From an uncultured Prevotellaceae bacterium (GTDB taxonomy: Bacteria; Bacteroidota; Bacteroidia; Bacteroidales; Bacteroidaceae), in NCBI GenBank assembly GCA_900314755.1, contig OMWH01000022.1, positions 1 to 60,176 of the forward strand: a stretch of 60,176 nucleotides of DNA. Direction: 5' to 3'. Position numbers and translations under genes: made by a program. This document shows, piece after piece, positions 8,091 through 15,786 of the stretch. Every line of letters begins with the position of its first letter. Positions within the stretch are counted from its first letter, which is position 1. Below the pieces are notes generated by a model. It worked only from the letters and a program-made list of their open reading frames with translations, was not told the DNA's origin and searched no databases.

Positions 8091-8222
8091 GAGGCAGATG
8101 TAATTCCTGGACGGTGCTATGGCGACCCACGTTCGGCTATTGTCCGCTCATCATTTCTGAAACACCGCCATCAGGCACGTCTGATTACCTCTGCCTCTCT
8201 GCTTTCAAAAACAAAAAGCAAT
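8091..8222 (+). promoter_or_regulatory. Folded leader between HU-like and smalltalk genes
   Basis: GAGGCAGAtGTAAT (8091-8104) pairs with ATTACcTCTGCCTC (8184-8197), a 14-bp stem with one mismatch closing about 80 bases. Inside, CCTG (8106-8109) pairs with CAGG (8172-8175) and CGGTG (8112-8116) with CACCG (8163-8167). A further small hairpin, TGCTTT with AAAGCA (about 8200-8221), sits directly before the smalltalk ATG and could mask its ribosome site. This is a candidate structured RNA or leader regulator; no known riboswitch was recognised. Confidence 0.55.
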
Positions 8223-8321
8223 ATGAAAAAGGAAAGCATTAACAAAATCGTCAATTTCATTGTCACCGTACTCACTGCCGCACTCAGCACGTTCTTCATG
8301 CAGAGCTGTGTGATGAGGTAA
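8223..8321 (+). CDS. Smalltalk protein, 32 aa
   Basis: ATG at 8223 to TAA at 8319-8321. The product begins MKKESINKIVNFIVTVLTAA and ends in a short Ser/Cys segment, MQSCVMR. A lysine-rich start followed by one hydrophobic helix and an Ala/Ser tail is the pattern of the small Bacteroidales proteins called smalltalk, regularly encoded directly before an N-acetylmuramoyl-L-alanine amidase, as here. It could be a membrane peptide helping the amidase across or signalling with it, perhaps holin-like, but no function is established. The position between HU and amidase and the family pattern make it convincing. Confidence 0.8.
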   Translation: MKKESINKIVNFIVTVLTAALSTFFMQSCVMR

Positions 8322-8418
8322 AATGAAAAATTGAAGAATTGAAAAATTGAAGGATTGAAGTAATCGTCGCAAAACGCTTTTACAAAGCGAAACGGCTAAA
8401 AGAGTTGAAGAATTGAAG
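8322..8418 (+). repeat. Octamer tandem tract GAARRATT between smalltalk and amidase genes
   Basis: From 8322 the sequence runs as degenerate 8-mers (GAAAAATT, GAAGAATT, GAAAAATT, GAAGGATT, GAAG) to 8360. It resumes as AGTTGAAG AATTGAAG at 8403-8418, just before the amidase ATG. Between the two parts lies a hairpin, CGCTTT-TAC-AAAGCG. This is one of nine tracts of this kind in the window. Confidence 0.75.
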
Positions 8419-8832
8419 ATGAGACATATCGATCTGATTGTGATTCATTGTAGTGCGACCCGCTGTAACAGGGACTTTCCGGTAGAGGCACTGGAGGCAT
8501 GCCATAGGGCAAGAGGCTTCAACGGCATCGGTTACCACTACTACATCACACGGGACGGACAACTGCACCTGACTCGTTCCGAGGCAGTACCAGGAGCCCA
8601 TGCCAAACACTATAACAAAAACAGTATCGGGATCTGCTACGAGGGCGGGCTCGATGAGAAGGGTAAACCTGCCGACACTCGTACTCCTGCCCAGAAGCGT
8701 ACACTCCTCGCCCTGTTGAAGAGTCTGCGTGAGGACTTCCCAGATGCGGAGATCCTTGGTCACCGTGACCTCCCCTGGGTCAAGAAGGCATGTCCCTGTT
8801 TCGATGTACGCACCGAGTATCAGGGTATCTAA
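8419..8832 (+). CDS. N-acetylmuramoyl-L-alanine amidase (PGRP/Amidase_2 type)
   Basis: The ATG at 8419 is preferred over the in-frame TTG two codons earlier. 137 aa, the size of T7-lysozyme-like amidases. Zinc ligands are visible: His in VIHCSAT (residues 8-14), His in the ILGHRDLPW block, and Cys in KKACPCFD near the end. GIGYHYYITRDG is the conserved PGRP core strand. It cleaves the MurNAc-L-Ala amide bond in peptidoglycan. No signal peptide is visible, so export would need a partner, perhaps the smalltalk peptide. It ends the module and is followed by a strong bidirectional terminator. The last half of a second, diverged amidase lies at 11310-11521. Confidence 0.9.
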   Translation: MRHIDLIVIHCSATRCNRDFPVEALEACHRARGFNGIGYHYYITRDGQLHLTRSEAVPGAHAKHYNKNSIGICYEGGLDEKGKPADTRTPAQKRTLLALLKSLREDFPDAEILGHRDLPWVKKACPCFDVRTEYQGI

Positions 8833-8834
8833 AC

Positions 8835-8881
8835 AAAAAACCTCCTCCGATAAATATTGAGATTATCGGAGGAGGTTTTTT
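8835..8881. terminator. Bidirectional intrinsic terminator
   Basis: A perfect 19-bp inverted repeat: AAAAAACCTCCTCCGATAA (8835-8853) with its complement (8863-8881) and a 9-base loop. The A-run and T-run on either side let it end both the amidase transcript (plus) and the lipoprotein transcript (minus, ending at 8898). Confidence 0.95.
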
Positions 8882-8897
8882 GTTTATCTGGATGGAT

Positions 8898-10922
8898 TTA
8901 CCATTGATTAAAGAGAGTGGGGAATATCTTATCAGCATTCTCAAAGACATACCAGTCTTTGGACTGATTAGCATCCTGTGCCCATTTCAGGAAATCCCCA
9001 TATGCCTTTGTGATGGAAGTGTGCTCCATAGGATACTTGAAATCCTGCGGAACGATGATGGCATAAGGAGGCTCTCCCTGTTCGGGGACTCGGATTGTTT
9101 TCTGAGTCGACTTGTTCTCAATGTAGATATTCTTGAGATATTCGGGTATGGTAACACCTTCTGCCACAGTTACATAGCGTGATTGAACCTCACGACGGGT
9201 ACCGCCAATTTCTGTGTTGACAAAGCGGTTATCACTTCCGTCACGTGTCGTGGCATGGAAAATCTCATGTACCTCCTGATCGTTCAATTCCCAGCCAGTT
9301 GCTCCATGGATGTAAACGTCATCATTGGCACCAGTTGCTACAAGTGTTAATGATAGCGTGGTCTTGTCAACACGTATACAACGTAATACTACGTCGTTGA
9401 GGTCGTAGTCAGCTACTGCTGGACGATCCTCGAAACACATGGTATATGCTTCTGCCTCCATCTCTGGCTCTTCTTCTAATTGGTCTACGCCACCACCGAT
9501 CTCAAGAACCAAGTCGCTGAAGTTACAGTCCGCACCTTCCTCGAAACACAGATAGGTCTTTCCGTTGGCGGTGAATGTTGCTATGCGTGGATCATCAAAC
9601 TGCATGCCGTCCTTTGTACCTCCACCCAGCTCTTTATCAATTGACGTGAGGAAATGCCCTTTGATGTGGTTGACCTCTTTATTCAGCTGACCGTTACCAT
9701 AGGTACATCCATGATTGTTGGCATTGAAATTGAAATTGTTGAGCGCATGTTTCATGCATAAGAATCCAATCTTATACCCTTTGGGGAAGATGGCACTTGC
9801 CTCATTGACTCCTTCTACGGGTGCCCCCTTGTAGTATGTCAACAGGAATTCCTGTCTGCGGTAAAGGGTACCTGCATTACTCTCAGGGGTAGTCTGTACA
9901 CGCTCCACCTGTATGGCTTTGAACTTCGGCAGGCTCTTGATGTAGTCCGCCTCGCTCATACCAGCGGGAATCTCCGACTCTTTATAGTAATAGTAGAAGA
10001 TGTTGTCATACTTAAACTCTGTGTTATATCCTTGTATGGGTATCAACGTAACAGGGTTGGTACCATCTGTGTATACAAAATTGTTATTTTGTGTGACATA
10101 TGTGCTGTTACGGATGGTGCGGGCATTGTTCTTTTTGCCGTTGACGGAATATTCATCAGATGCATATTTATAAAAGATACTATTGAGAATAGTCTCAACA
10201 TTTTCTTCCTCACCTGGTGCAAATCCGTCAATGGGTCTGTAGATGTGACCTTTGTTTTTATCGCTGTCCATTGTCCATCCACCATCAAATGTCTGACCGT
10301 CAGCAACTTCCCATATCTGGTCGTTCCAATTGGAATTAGCCCATTCTGTGTAGGTGTTGCCGCCAATCGTGCAGGTAGCACCTTGCTGGGTGCGTAAGGC
10401 ATTGAAAGTCCAACGTGGTGCTCTCAGCTTCAGACTTGTAAAGGATGGCGCCTCACTGCTTGCGGCACGCATAGACCTGCTTCCGCTTGCCTGCTGGAAG
10501 CTCACCGACTGCTCACCGATGTTAAACACCTGGATGTAATAGTGTCCTTTGTTGTCTACACAGGCAGCGACCAGTTTCTCATATGCATTGGGAGCCTGAT
10601 AGTTTAATGTGACAGTTTGTCCTTGTTGTGCATCAGCCTCAGCGAGAACCTTGGCATTGTTGTTCAGGAAAGGTGACTCTGTCAGGATCTGAACCTTGAC
10701 AATATTGCTAAGAGCAGCATCAGCCTGTACAGTAACTGTGCCATTAGTAATGGAGTTCCAGTTTTGAGCAGGGTCAATGTCACCAAATATAAGTTTAGCG
10801 TTCTCGTTGATCTTGGCTTCCTCTTTTTGGCGAGCATAGGACTCTGCGTCAAAGTCCTTAACACAACTGGTTAAAACCAACAACCCCACACCTGTAAATA
10901 GTGCAATTTGTTTCATACTCAT
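8898..10922 (-). CDS. LruC/DUF4842-domain lipoprotein
   Basis: 674 aa (or 672 if the second ATG at 10916 is used). The N-terminus MKQIALFTGVGLLVLTSC is a lipoprotein signal with the lipobox Cys at about residue 20. The middle contains Tyr/Asn-rich beta segments, including a DUF4114-like block around FSDLVLEIGGG. The C-terminal third has FEDRPAVADYDLNDVVLRC, the Asp-rich signature of LruC domains. Such proteins are surface lipoproteins of Bacteroidales of unknown function, often near glycan loci. A good promoter lies upstream (10974-10945). It sits alone between the module amidase and the amidase remnant. Confidence 0.8.
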   Translation of the reverse strand: MSMKQIALFTGVGLLVLTSCVKDFDAESYARQKEEAKINENAKLIFGDIDPAQNWNSITNGTVTVQADAALSNIVKVQILTESPFLNNNAKVLAEADAQQGQTVTLNYQAPNAYEKLVAACVDNKGHYYIQVFNIGEQSVSFQQASGSRSMRAASSEAPSFTSLKLRAPRWTFNALRTQQGATCTIGGNTYTEWANSNWNDQIWEVADGQTFDGGWTMDSDKNKGHIYRPIDGFAPGEEENVETILNSIFYKYASDEYSVNGKKNNARTIRNSTYVTQNNNFVYTDGTNPVTLIPIQGYNTEFKYDNIFYYYYKESEIPAGMSEADYIKSLPKFKAIQVERVQTTPESNAGTLYRRQEFLLTYYKGAPVEGVNEASAIFPKGYKIGFLCMKHALNNFNFNANNHGCTYGNGQLNKEVNHIKGHFLTSIDKELGGGTKDGMQFDDPRIATFTANGKTYLCFEEGADCNFSDLVLEIGGGVDQLEEEPEMEAEAYTMCFEDRPAVADYDLNDVVLRCIRVDKTTLSLTLVATGANDDVYIHGATGWELNDQEVHEIFHATTRDGSDNRFVNTEIGGTRREVQSRYVTVAEGVTIPEYLKNIYIENKSTQKTIRVPEQGEPPYAIIVPQDFKYPMEHTSITKAYGDFLKWAQDANQSKDWYVFENADKIFPTLFNQW

Positions 10923-10944
10923 TAGTTTTTGTATATATTTGGTG

Positions 10945-10974
10945 CAAACTTACGAATAAAAATCCGAAAAACAA
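10945..10974 (-). promoter_or_regulatory. Promoter of the LruC lipoprotein gene
   Basis: Minus-strand TTG (10974-10972), 19 bases, then TAAGTTTG (10952-10945), about 22 bases before the ATG. It matches the Bacteroidota consensus. Confidence 0.6.
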
Positions 10975-11040
10975 TGTTTTTTAACAAAATATTTATATTT
11001 TGTGCACATTTTGTCTCTTTAGCTCCAGCAATTATATCAA

Positions 11041-11304
11041 TTATTTGTGAAAACAGAGGATGTTTAATATATACTTACATGTATAAGCAATGAAAAATGA
11101 TAATATGAGACAGAGAATCAACATCCCAAATGGAGGGCACCAGTTGCATCCAATAAGGGGTAGGGCTGTATATATAGATTGGTGAATTAGGTAAATCTCT
11201 AAAGAAAAATTCCCGAGCCAGTTAAGGGCACTTACAAGTGTAGAACACATTGTCTTCAGGAATAAAACAGATAGATAGGTCAGAGCCAATGCCCGCCACT
11301 TCAA
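11041..11304 (-). pseudogene. Remnant of an acyltransferase-3 gene (C-terminal part)
   Basis: An 87-aa open frame beginning MKWRALALTYLSVLFLK and containing LNWLGNFSLEIYLIHQSIY, the typical closing block of membrane O-acyltransferases of the Acyl_transf_3 type, then two hydrophobic segments. Complete relatives in this window are 338-342 aa, so about three quarters of the N-terminal part is missing. Its 5' edge touches the amidase remnant at about 11305-11310 on the opposite strand, marking a recombination junction. It is most likely not translated, or not functional. Confidence 0.7.
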
Positions 11305-11309
11305 TACCC

Positions 11310-11521
11310 ACAGTATCGGGATATGCTACGAAGGAGGACTCGATGAGAAAGGCAGACCTTCCGACACTCGGACAGCTGCCCAGAAACGTACCCTCCTCAC
11401 ACTGCTCTACAGTTTACGCACAGACTACCCGAAAGCAGAGATCCTTGGTCACCGTGATCTCCCTGGCGTTCAGAAGTCCTGTCCCTGTTTCGATGTCCGT
11501 AGTGAGTTTAAAGGTGTTTAA
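11310..11521 (+). pseudogene. Remnant of a second N-acetylmuramoyl-L-alanine amidase (C-terminal half)
   Basis: From 11312 the plus strand reads SIGICYEGGLDEKGRPSDTR, later AEILGHRDL, then SCPCFDVRSEFKGV and TAA at 11519-11521. This is 69 codons collinear with the last half of the amidase at 8419-8832, at roughly three-quarters base identity by eye, and includes the His and Cys zinc ligands. The first half and start codon are missing; the sequence before 11310 belongs to the acyltransferase remnant. It keeps its own terminator. The divergence argues for a remnant of another module copy rather than a recent duplication of the intact gene. Confidence 0.9.
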
Positions 11522-11523
11522 TC

Positions 11524-11564
11524 AAAATCCCTCTGATTATCTGAATAGAAGTCAGAGGGATTTT
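11524..11564. terminator. Terminator after the amidase remnant
   Basis: AAAATCCCTCTGA (11524-11536) pairs with TCAGAGGGATTTT (11552-11564) around a 15-base loop, flanked by A- and T-runs. It also ends the minus-strand gene finishing at 11572. It occupies the same place relative to the remnant as the terminator at 8835 does to the intact amidase. Confidence 0.9.
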
Positions 11565-11571
11565 TTGTATA

Positions 11572-12669
11572 TTATTTTTGTTTTTCCAATAAGTCCTTCC
11601 ATGGCATAGATGTGACAAACATCCTATTGAGAGCAGGGTCTTTGTCATCCCTTGCCGTATAGTAGAGGTGGAAAATATCGTCCTTGACTAATGCGGTAGG
11701 TTTGTAAATACCAATCATACCGATAGACTTGTTGGTAACAAGGGGCTTGGGATAAAACTGGAAATGGTCATCTTTCAATTGGGCAAGACAGATATCTGCG
11801 AATTTCTCGTCGGTCTGCACAACCGCAAAAAGACTGGTCTTCCCCTCTTCATTTTCTGCCTCAAACAAATCCATGTGCCAAGGGCGGTATAATCGGCTGA
11901 CCCCTTTAAAAGGAATCGTCTTGACATATTTGAAAGGCTTATCTATGGAGTCGCCTTCCCATTGCGCTACGCCATGTGTCTTCATCCTGTTACTGCCTAT
12001 CAATAGATAGGCAAACTCAATGATTCTGTATCTGTAGAGATACCACATCAGTTTTTCCGGGAATAAGAAAATCCATTTAGGATTAAAACGTATGTGGATA
12101 GAATAGGCATAATATTTGCCTTTTTTCACCATGAAAGTAGGACAAATCTCATGGTCAGTTTGGACAGACTGTTCAACTAAAGTGGGTTCTTCGTGATATG
12201 TAATATGTTTTAGTTGGACAGAACAGCCATAGGTAGCTCTTGTCAATCCAAGAGTCTTCATACGACAGGTATCATTCTCCCGCCATAACACATAGAGTTT
12301 GTCACCATAAGTTGTTAAAGTAGGATCAGAGTTGTATCCTTCTTGAGGTTGCTCTTTGATGAGACAATAGAAATTCCAAGAGGTAGGTACTTCCTCCTTC
12401 TTTGCATCCGCATAGCAGAGACGCGGATTCTCTATCTTTTCGTCTTTCCCGTAAAATGGTGTATAGACCATCCACCATTGGTGCCCCTCGAAACCTTCAG
12501 AAATGAATCGTATGCATGGGTGGAGAATGTCACCATGTGTAATCTCTACAGTAGGGTCGTCGGCATTACATGGGACTCCTATGGGGAGTAGACCTTTAAG
12601 AGGTCTCCCGTGAAGTAAGAAAAGAATATTCCGGTATTTAGTGATTAAATGTTCAAATCTGTTGTTCAT
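11572..12669 (-). CDS. Beta-propeller, glycosidase-like protein of the EPS locus
   Basis: 365 aa, no signal peptide. Repeated segments such as HPCIRFI, WWMVYTPF, DPTLTTYGDKLYVLW, ICPTFMVKKGKYYAYS, RPWHMDLF and KPTALVKDDIFHLYYTARDD have the spacing of the blades of five-bladed propellers (GH43/GH130-like or the formyl/glucosamine-transferase associated fold). No catalytic triad could be assigned. It is the last gene of a three-gene minus operon with a GNAT-like protein and an acyltransferase, so a role in glycan tailoring is likely. Exact function is not known. Confidence 0.6.
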   Translation of the reverse strand: MNNRFEHLITKYRNILFLLHGRPLKGLLPIGVPCNADDPTVEITHGDILHPCIRFISEGFEGHQWWMVYTPFYGKDEKIENPRLCYADAKKEEVPTSWNFYCLIKEQPQEGYNSDPTLTTYGDKLYVLWRENDTCRMKTLGLTRATYGCSVQLKHITYHEEPTLVEQSVQTDHEICPTFMVKKGKYYAYSIHIRFNPKWIFLFPEKLMWYLYRYRIIEFAYLLIGSNRMKTHGVAQWEGDSIDKPFKYVKTIPFKGVSRLYRPWHMDLFEAENEEGKTSLFAVVQTDEKFADICLAQLKDDHFQFYPKPLVTNKSIGMIGIYKPTALVKDDIFHLYYTARDDKDPALNRMFVTSMPWKDLLEKQK

Positions 12670-12695
12670 ACTAAAAGATATAATGATTACTGTTA

Positions 12696-13730
12696 TTATA
12701 TTTTGTATCTAACTCTGTGATTATAGCATAAATTACCACCCAAAGCAAACTTATATGGCTCGTCACCTCGTGTAAAGTCTATAATCTCCAGTCGCCCTTG
12801 CTTGATGGCTTTTTCTATAAATTGGTGCATGAGGAGCATACCGGGAGAATAACGTGCAAAGCCTAGATCGGTACCTGCAGTCATGATTCTGATAGCCTTT
12901 CTGGTAGGGTCGTAGTCATAATTGAAAAAAGCCCTAAGGACACCATTCTCATCATGTGCCGTCATTACCTTGCTATGAGAAAAGTGAGTAAGGGGATTAA
13001 ATGACGAGAATCTGTATCGGAGACGATGGATGATACGATACTTATATTTCCAATATAAAGAGAAATCTGCATATTTGACGGAAAGCTTTGCCTCTCTTAA
13101 TTTCATACATTCCTGCCGATCAACCTGCTGGTCGTCGTCATTGAAGATTAATGTTTTACCGCCCTTTTGTAACCTATTGTTTGCCGTCCTGAGGTTCTGT
13201 CTACTGTTCTTACTTAACATTTTATTGTATTCTTCAATGGTGCGAGGTAGTTGTAGAGTCACGCATGGAAATTTCTTATTTTCTATGATGGAATATGATT
13301 TTACAACATGCTGATAGATGGAAGTCGATTCTCTGAAGTCTTCAAAACAGAACCGTTTTATTCCGTATCTCTTGCGCAAATCTTTCATGAGAAAATCGAA
13401 TGCCGCAGAGTCAAAATTTTGATATATAAAATTGAGATAATCACTAAAGCTGAAACGTCCAATGATATATCCTCCTTTTCTGTTGAGAATCCGAAAGGAT
13501 CTTTTAATAATCCACAAGGGAGCTATCATACATGCTTTTCCGTCCGCCTTTACAACAGCATACACAGACTCGAAATTCTTGGTATCTTCAGGGATATACT
13601 TCTCAAGAAGCATCTGGTACCATTCGTATGACTGGAAGAGCGTCATCTCCTCGCCTGTCTCTAATGCTTTCCATTCGTCTTGGATTCGTTCCAAGTCTTT
13701 TGCTGGTACGTATTTAATATTGTATGTCAT
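12696..13730 (-). CDS. GNAT/BioF2-like (CelD-type) acetyltransferase
   Basis: 344 aa. The C-terminal half shows the GNAT fold used by CelD/BcsL/FemAB-like proteins: FFNYDYDPTRKAIRIMTAG, YSPGMLLMHQFIEKAIKQG and IDFTRGDEPYKFALGG near the end. The N-terminal half contains ALETGEEMTLFQSYEWYQML, a common opening of this family. It overlaps the acyltransferase gene upstream by ATGA (13727-13730). The likely job is N- or O-acylation of a sugar or lipid-linked precursor in the cytoplasm; donor and acceptor are unknown. Confidence 0.75.
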   Translation of the reverse strand: MTYNIKYVPAKDLERIQDEWKALETGEEMTLFQSYEWYQMLLEKYIPEDTKNFESVYAVVKADGKACMIAPLWIIKRSFRILNRKGGYIIGRFSFSDYLNFIYQNFDSAAFDFLMKDLRKRYGIKRFCFEDFRESTSIYQHVVKSYSIIENKKFPCVTLQLPRTIEEYNKMLSKNSRQNLRTANNRLQKGGKTLIFNDDDQQVDRQECMKLREAKLSVKYADFSLYWKYKYRIIHRLRYRFSSFNPLTHFSHSKVMTAHDENGVLRAFFNYDYDPTRKAIRIMTAGTDLGFARYSPGMLLMHQFIEKAIKQGRLEIIDFTRGDEPYKFALGGNLCYNHRVRYKI

Positions 13731-14752
13731 TTGTTATTAATAGGTTTGGTTAATATTCTATCAATTAGATAGGAGAGTGTCAGGGTGATGGTCACATATA
13801 AGAGAATTCCCATATAGGGATTCAGATCGTATAGAAAGTTCATTTCTCTTACTATCGGATGGATGACAAAAGCGTACATGGAGATCTTGCCCACAAAATC
13901 GAAAACGGAAGAAAATTGACGAGGAATTGCTGGCACAATACCAATTGCAAGGATGGTGATAGCAAGAGGTACTAAAAGCCATGTATAGTAGGTGAGGCTG
14001 AATAGGGGAATGGTAACCATAGCGCAAAAAGTTACGGACTTGGGGTGCTTTTGGGGGCAACATTTATGGCTTCTTCCTATTATAATTCCCAAGGCGAATG
14101 GAAGGAGCCAGCCTGCGGCATTGACTTTGATCCATATAAGAAGAGATGTATATTGCTGTAGGAACAGGCATACAAATAGTGTTGCAACAGCGATAATGAC
14201 AATGAAGGCAGTTGGACGTTTGTGTACAAATATAAGATAGATGACATATAGCTGCATCGTCATGCCGAAGTACCAATAAGGTCCTGGGAGAATCAATTTG
14301 TGTGGCTCAGGTAACAGGTTGATGAGCATGGTTAACTGTGCCATGAATTGTTTGATTGGAAAGATTTCCTGTATGCCGTTATAATCATGAGGACTCATCA
14401 AATACCTGACTATATAGTAGGCAAAGAGTCCTCCCACCATGGGATAGCATAATTTCTTATAGTGTCTCCAGAGGAAATCCTTCCAGTCAAGAGCCTCTAT
14501 TCTGTCATATTTCAGGGCAAGTCCATAGCCACTGAGCAGAACGAAGACGGGAACTCCGAGATGTCCCCAGAAGGAGAAAAATTGAATGAAGATGGTATCC
14601 CATTGTAATGTGTTCCAGAACAGAAGAACATTGTCCAGATTAAAAGAGTACTCATTCTCTGGCACTGCGAAAGGAATCCTTTTGCAGAAATTGTGGAGGA
14701 TGATACAAAGGATAGCAACTCCACGTAGAATTGAACATTCTTTCTTTGTCAT
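13727..14752 (-). CDS. Membrane acyltransferase (Acyl_transf_3)
   Basis: 341 aa, about ten membrane helices. The opening SILRGVAILCIILHNFCKR carries the family Arg and the catalytic-type His (LRGxAxxxxxxHNF). GHLGVPVFVLLSGYGLALKY follows, and PGPYWYFGMTMQLYVIY lies in the middle. It is a close paralogue of 19531-20559, sharing these three blocks and the same order. It moves acyl groups (commonly acetyl) onto glycans at the membrane. First gene of a three-gene minus operon with its own promoter. Confidence 0.85.
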   Translation of the reverse strand: MTKKECSILRGVAILCIILHNFCKRIPFAVPENEYSFNLDNVLLFWNTLQWDTIFIQFFSFWGHLGVPVFVLLSGYGLALKYDRIEALDWKDFLWRHYKKLCYPMVGGLFAYYIVRYLMSPHDYNGIQEIFPIKQFMAQLTMLINLLPEPHKLILPGPYWYFGMTMQLYVIYLIFVHKRPTAFIVIIAVATLFVCLFLQQYTSLLIWIKVNAAGWLLPFALGIIIGRSHKCCPQKHPKSVTFCAMVTIPLFSLTYYTWLLVPLAITILAIGIVPAIPRQFSSVFDFVGKISMYAFVIHPIVREMNFLYDLNPYMGILLYVTITLTLSYLIDRILTKPINNK

Positions 14753-14778
14753 TTTGAAAAATCTAAACTAACAGTTGG

Positions 14779-14808
14779 CAAAGATACAAATTTTCTGTTA
14801 ATTCACCA
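14779..14808 (-). promoter_or_regulatory. Promoter of the 14752-11572 operon
   Basis: Minus-strand TTG (14808-14806), 19 bases, TATCTTTG (14786-14779), 26 bases before the acyltransferase ATG. Confidence 0.65.
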
Positions 14809-14816
14809 AGTATTTT

Positions 14817-14848
14817 TTTGGAAGTGTCAAGATAATAGAGTATCTTTG
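14817..14848 (+). promoter_or_regulatory. Promoter of the 14866-20559 operon
   Basis: TTTG (14817-14820), 20 bases, TATCTTTG (14841-14848), 17 bases before the glycosyltransferase ATG. It lies back to back with the minus-strand promoter at 14779-14808. Confidence 0.7.
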
Positions 14849-14865
14849 CAGACAAATATACATAA

Positions 14866-15765
14866 ATGATTAAGGTAAGCGTCATATTACCAGTGTATAA
14901 CGTGGCTCCCTATTTAGAGGATGCCTTTGAGTCAGTTTTAAATCAATCACTCAAGGAGATTGAAGTGATTGCGGTAAATGATGGGTCTACTGATAATAGC
15001 GAAGAGATTATCAAGAGATATCAGCAACAAGATTCACGAATAATCTTTTTCTCTCAGGAAAACAAAGGTCAAAGTGCCGCTAGGAATCTTGCTTTACAAC
15101 ATGCAACAGGGAAATACATCTATATGATGGACTCTGACGATATATTGAGCAGTCCCGATGCGTTGAAGATATGCTATGATTATGCGGAGAAGAACCATGC
15201 TGATTTCATTTTTTTTGATAGGGAGTGGTTCTCAGATCAGGGACCTATCGAGACATTGGGGGTACATAGTATACAATATGTAGAAGAGAATAAACGATAT
15301 GAGGGTGAGACTTTACTTAACCATTTGCTTGATACAGAATCATATAACTCTGTTGTTTGGCTGCTTTTGATTAATCATGATCATTTGAAAAGTACAGGAC
15401 TTACTTTCTATGAGGGTATTATCCATGAGGACGAGTTATATACAACAATCCTTATGCTAAAAAGTCATTCAATATATTGTTTGAAAAAAATATTAGTGAA
15501 GCATCGTATTCACTCTTCATCAACAATAGGGAAGAAGTTCTCCCGTCGAAATATGGACTGTTACCTCACCGTTGCTGATGAACTGTTACGCTATAGTCAG
15601 GCTCCTGTTATTCATAAGTTTCTAACTTATACGTTGAGTAGGGTGTTCTATACAGGGCATCAAATCTCAACTAAAGATAAGCCTGCGGTATTTTGGCGTG
15701 CCTTGAAATCAGGCTATTTGAAATATATTGGACTGAAATCCACAATAAAGTTTTTTACATGTTAA
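14866..15765 (+). CDS. Family 2 glycosyltransferase
   Basis: 299 aa, GT-A fold. It opens SVILPVYNVAPYLEDAFESV, has NDGSTD at 38-43 for nucleotide binding and MMDSDD at 87-92 as the metal-binding DxD equivalent. No membrane segments were seen. It adds one sugar to the lipid-linked repeat unit on the cytoplasmic side. It starts a five-gene plus-strand operon (14866-20559) with a TupA-type ATP-grasp protein, two acyltransferases and an LtaS-like enzyme. AT-rich compared with genes to its right. Sugar specificity cannot be told. Confidence 0.85.
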   Translation: MIKVSVILPVYNVAPYLEDAFESVLNQSLKEIEVIAVNDGSTDNSEEIIKRYQQQDSRIIFFSQENKGQSAARNLALQHATGKYIYMMDSDDILSSPDALKICYDYAEKNHADFIFFDREWFSDQGPIETLGVHSIQYVEENKRYEGETLLNHLLDTESYNSVVWLLLINHDHLKSTGLTFYEGIIHEDELYTTILMLKSHSIYCLKKILVKHRIHSSSTIGKKFSRRNMDCYLTVADELLRYSQAPVIHKFLTYTLSRVFYTGHQISTKDKPAVFWRALKSGYLKYIGLKSTIKFFTC

Positions 15766-15786
15766 AATGATAATAATACAATAAAT

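Noticed and set aside
4755-8832. Prophage
   Set aside because: No integrase, structural, packaging or tail genes and no attachment-site repeats were seen.
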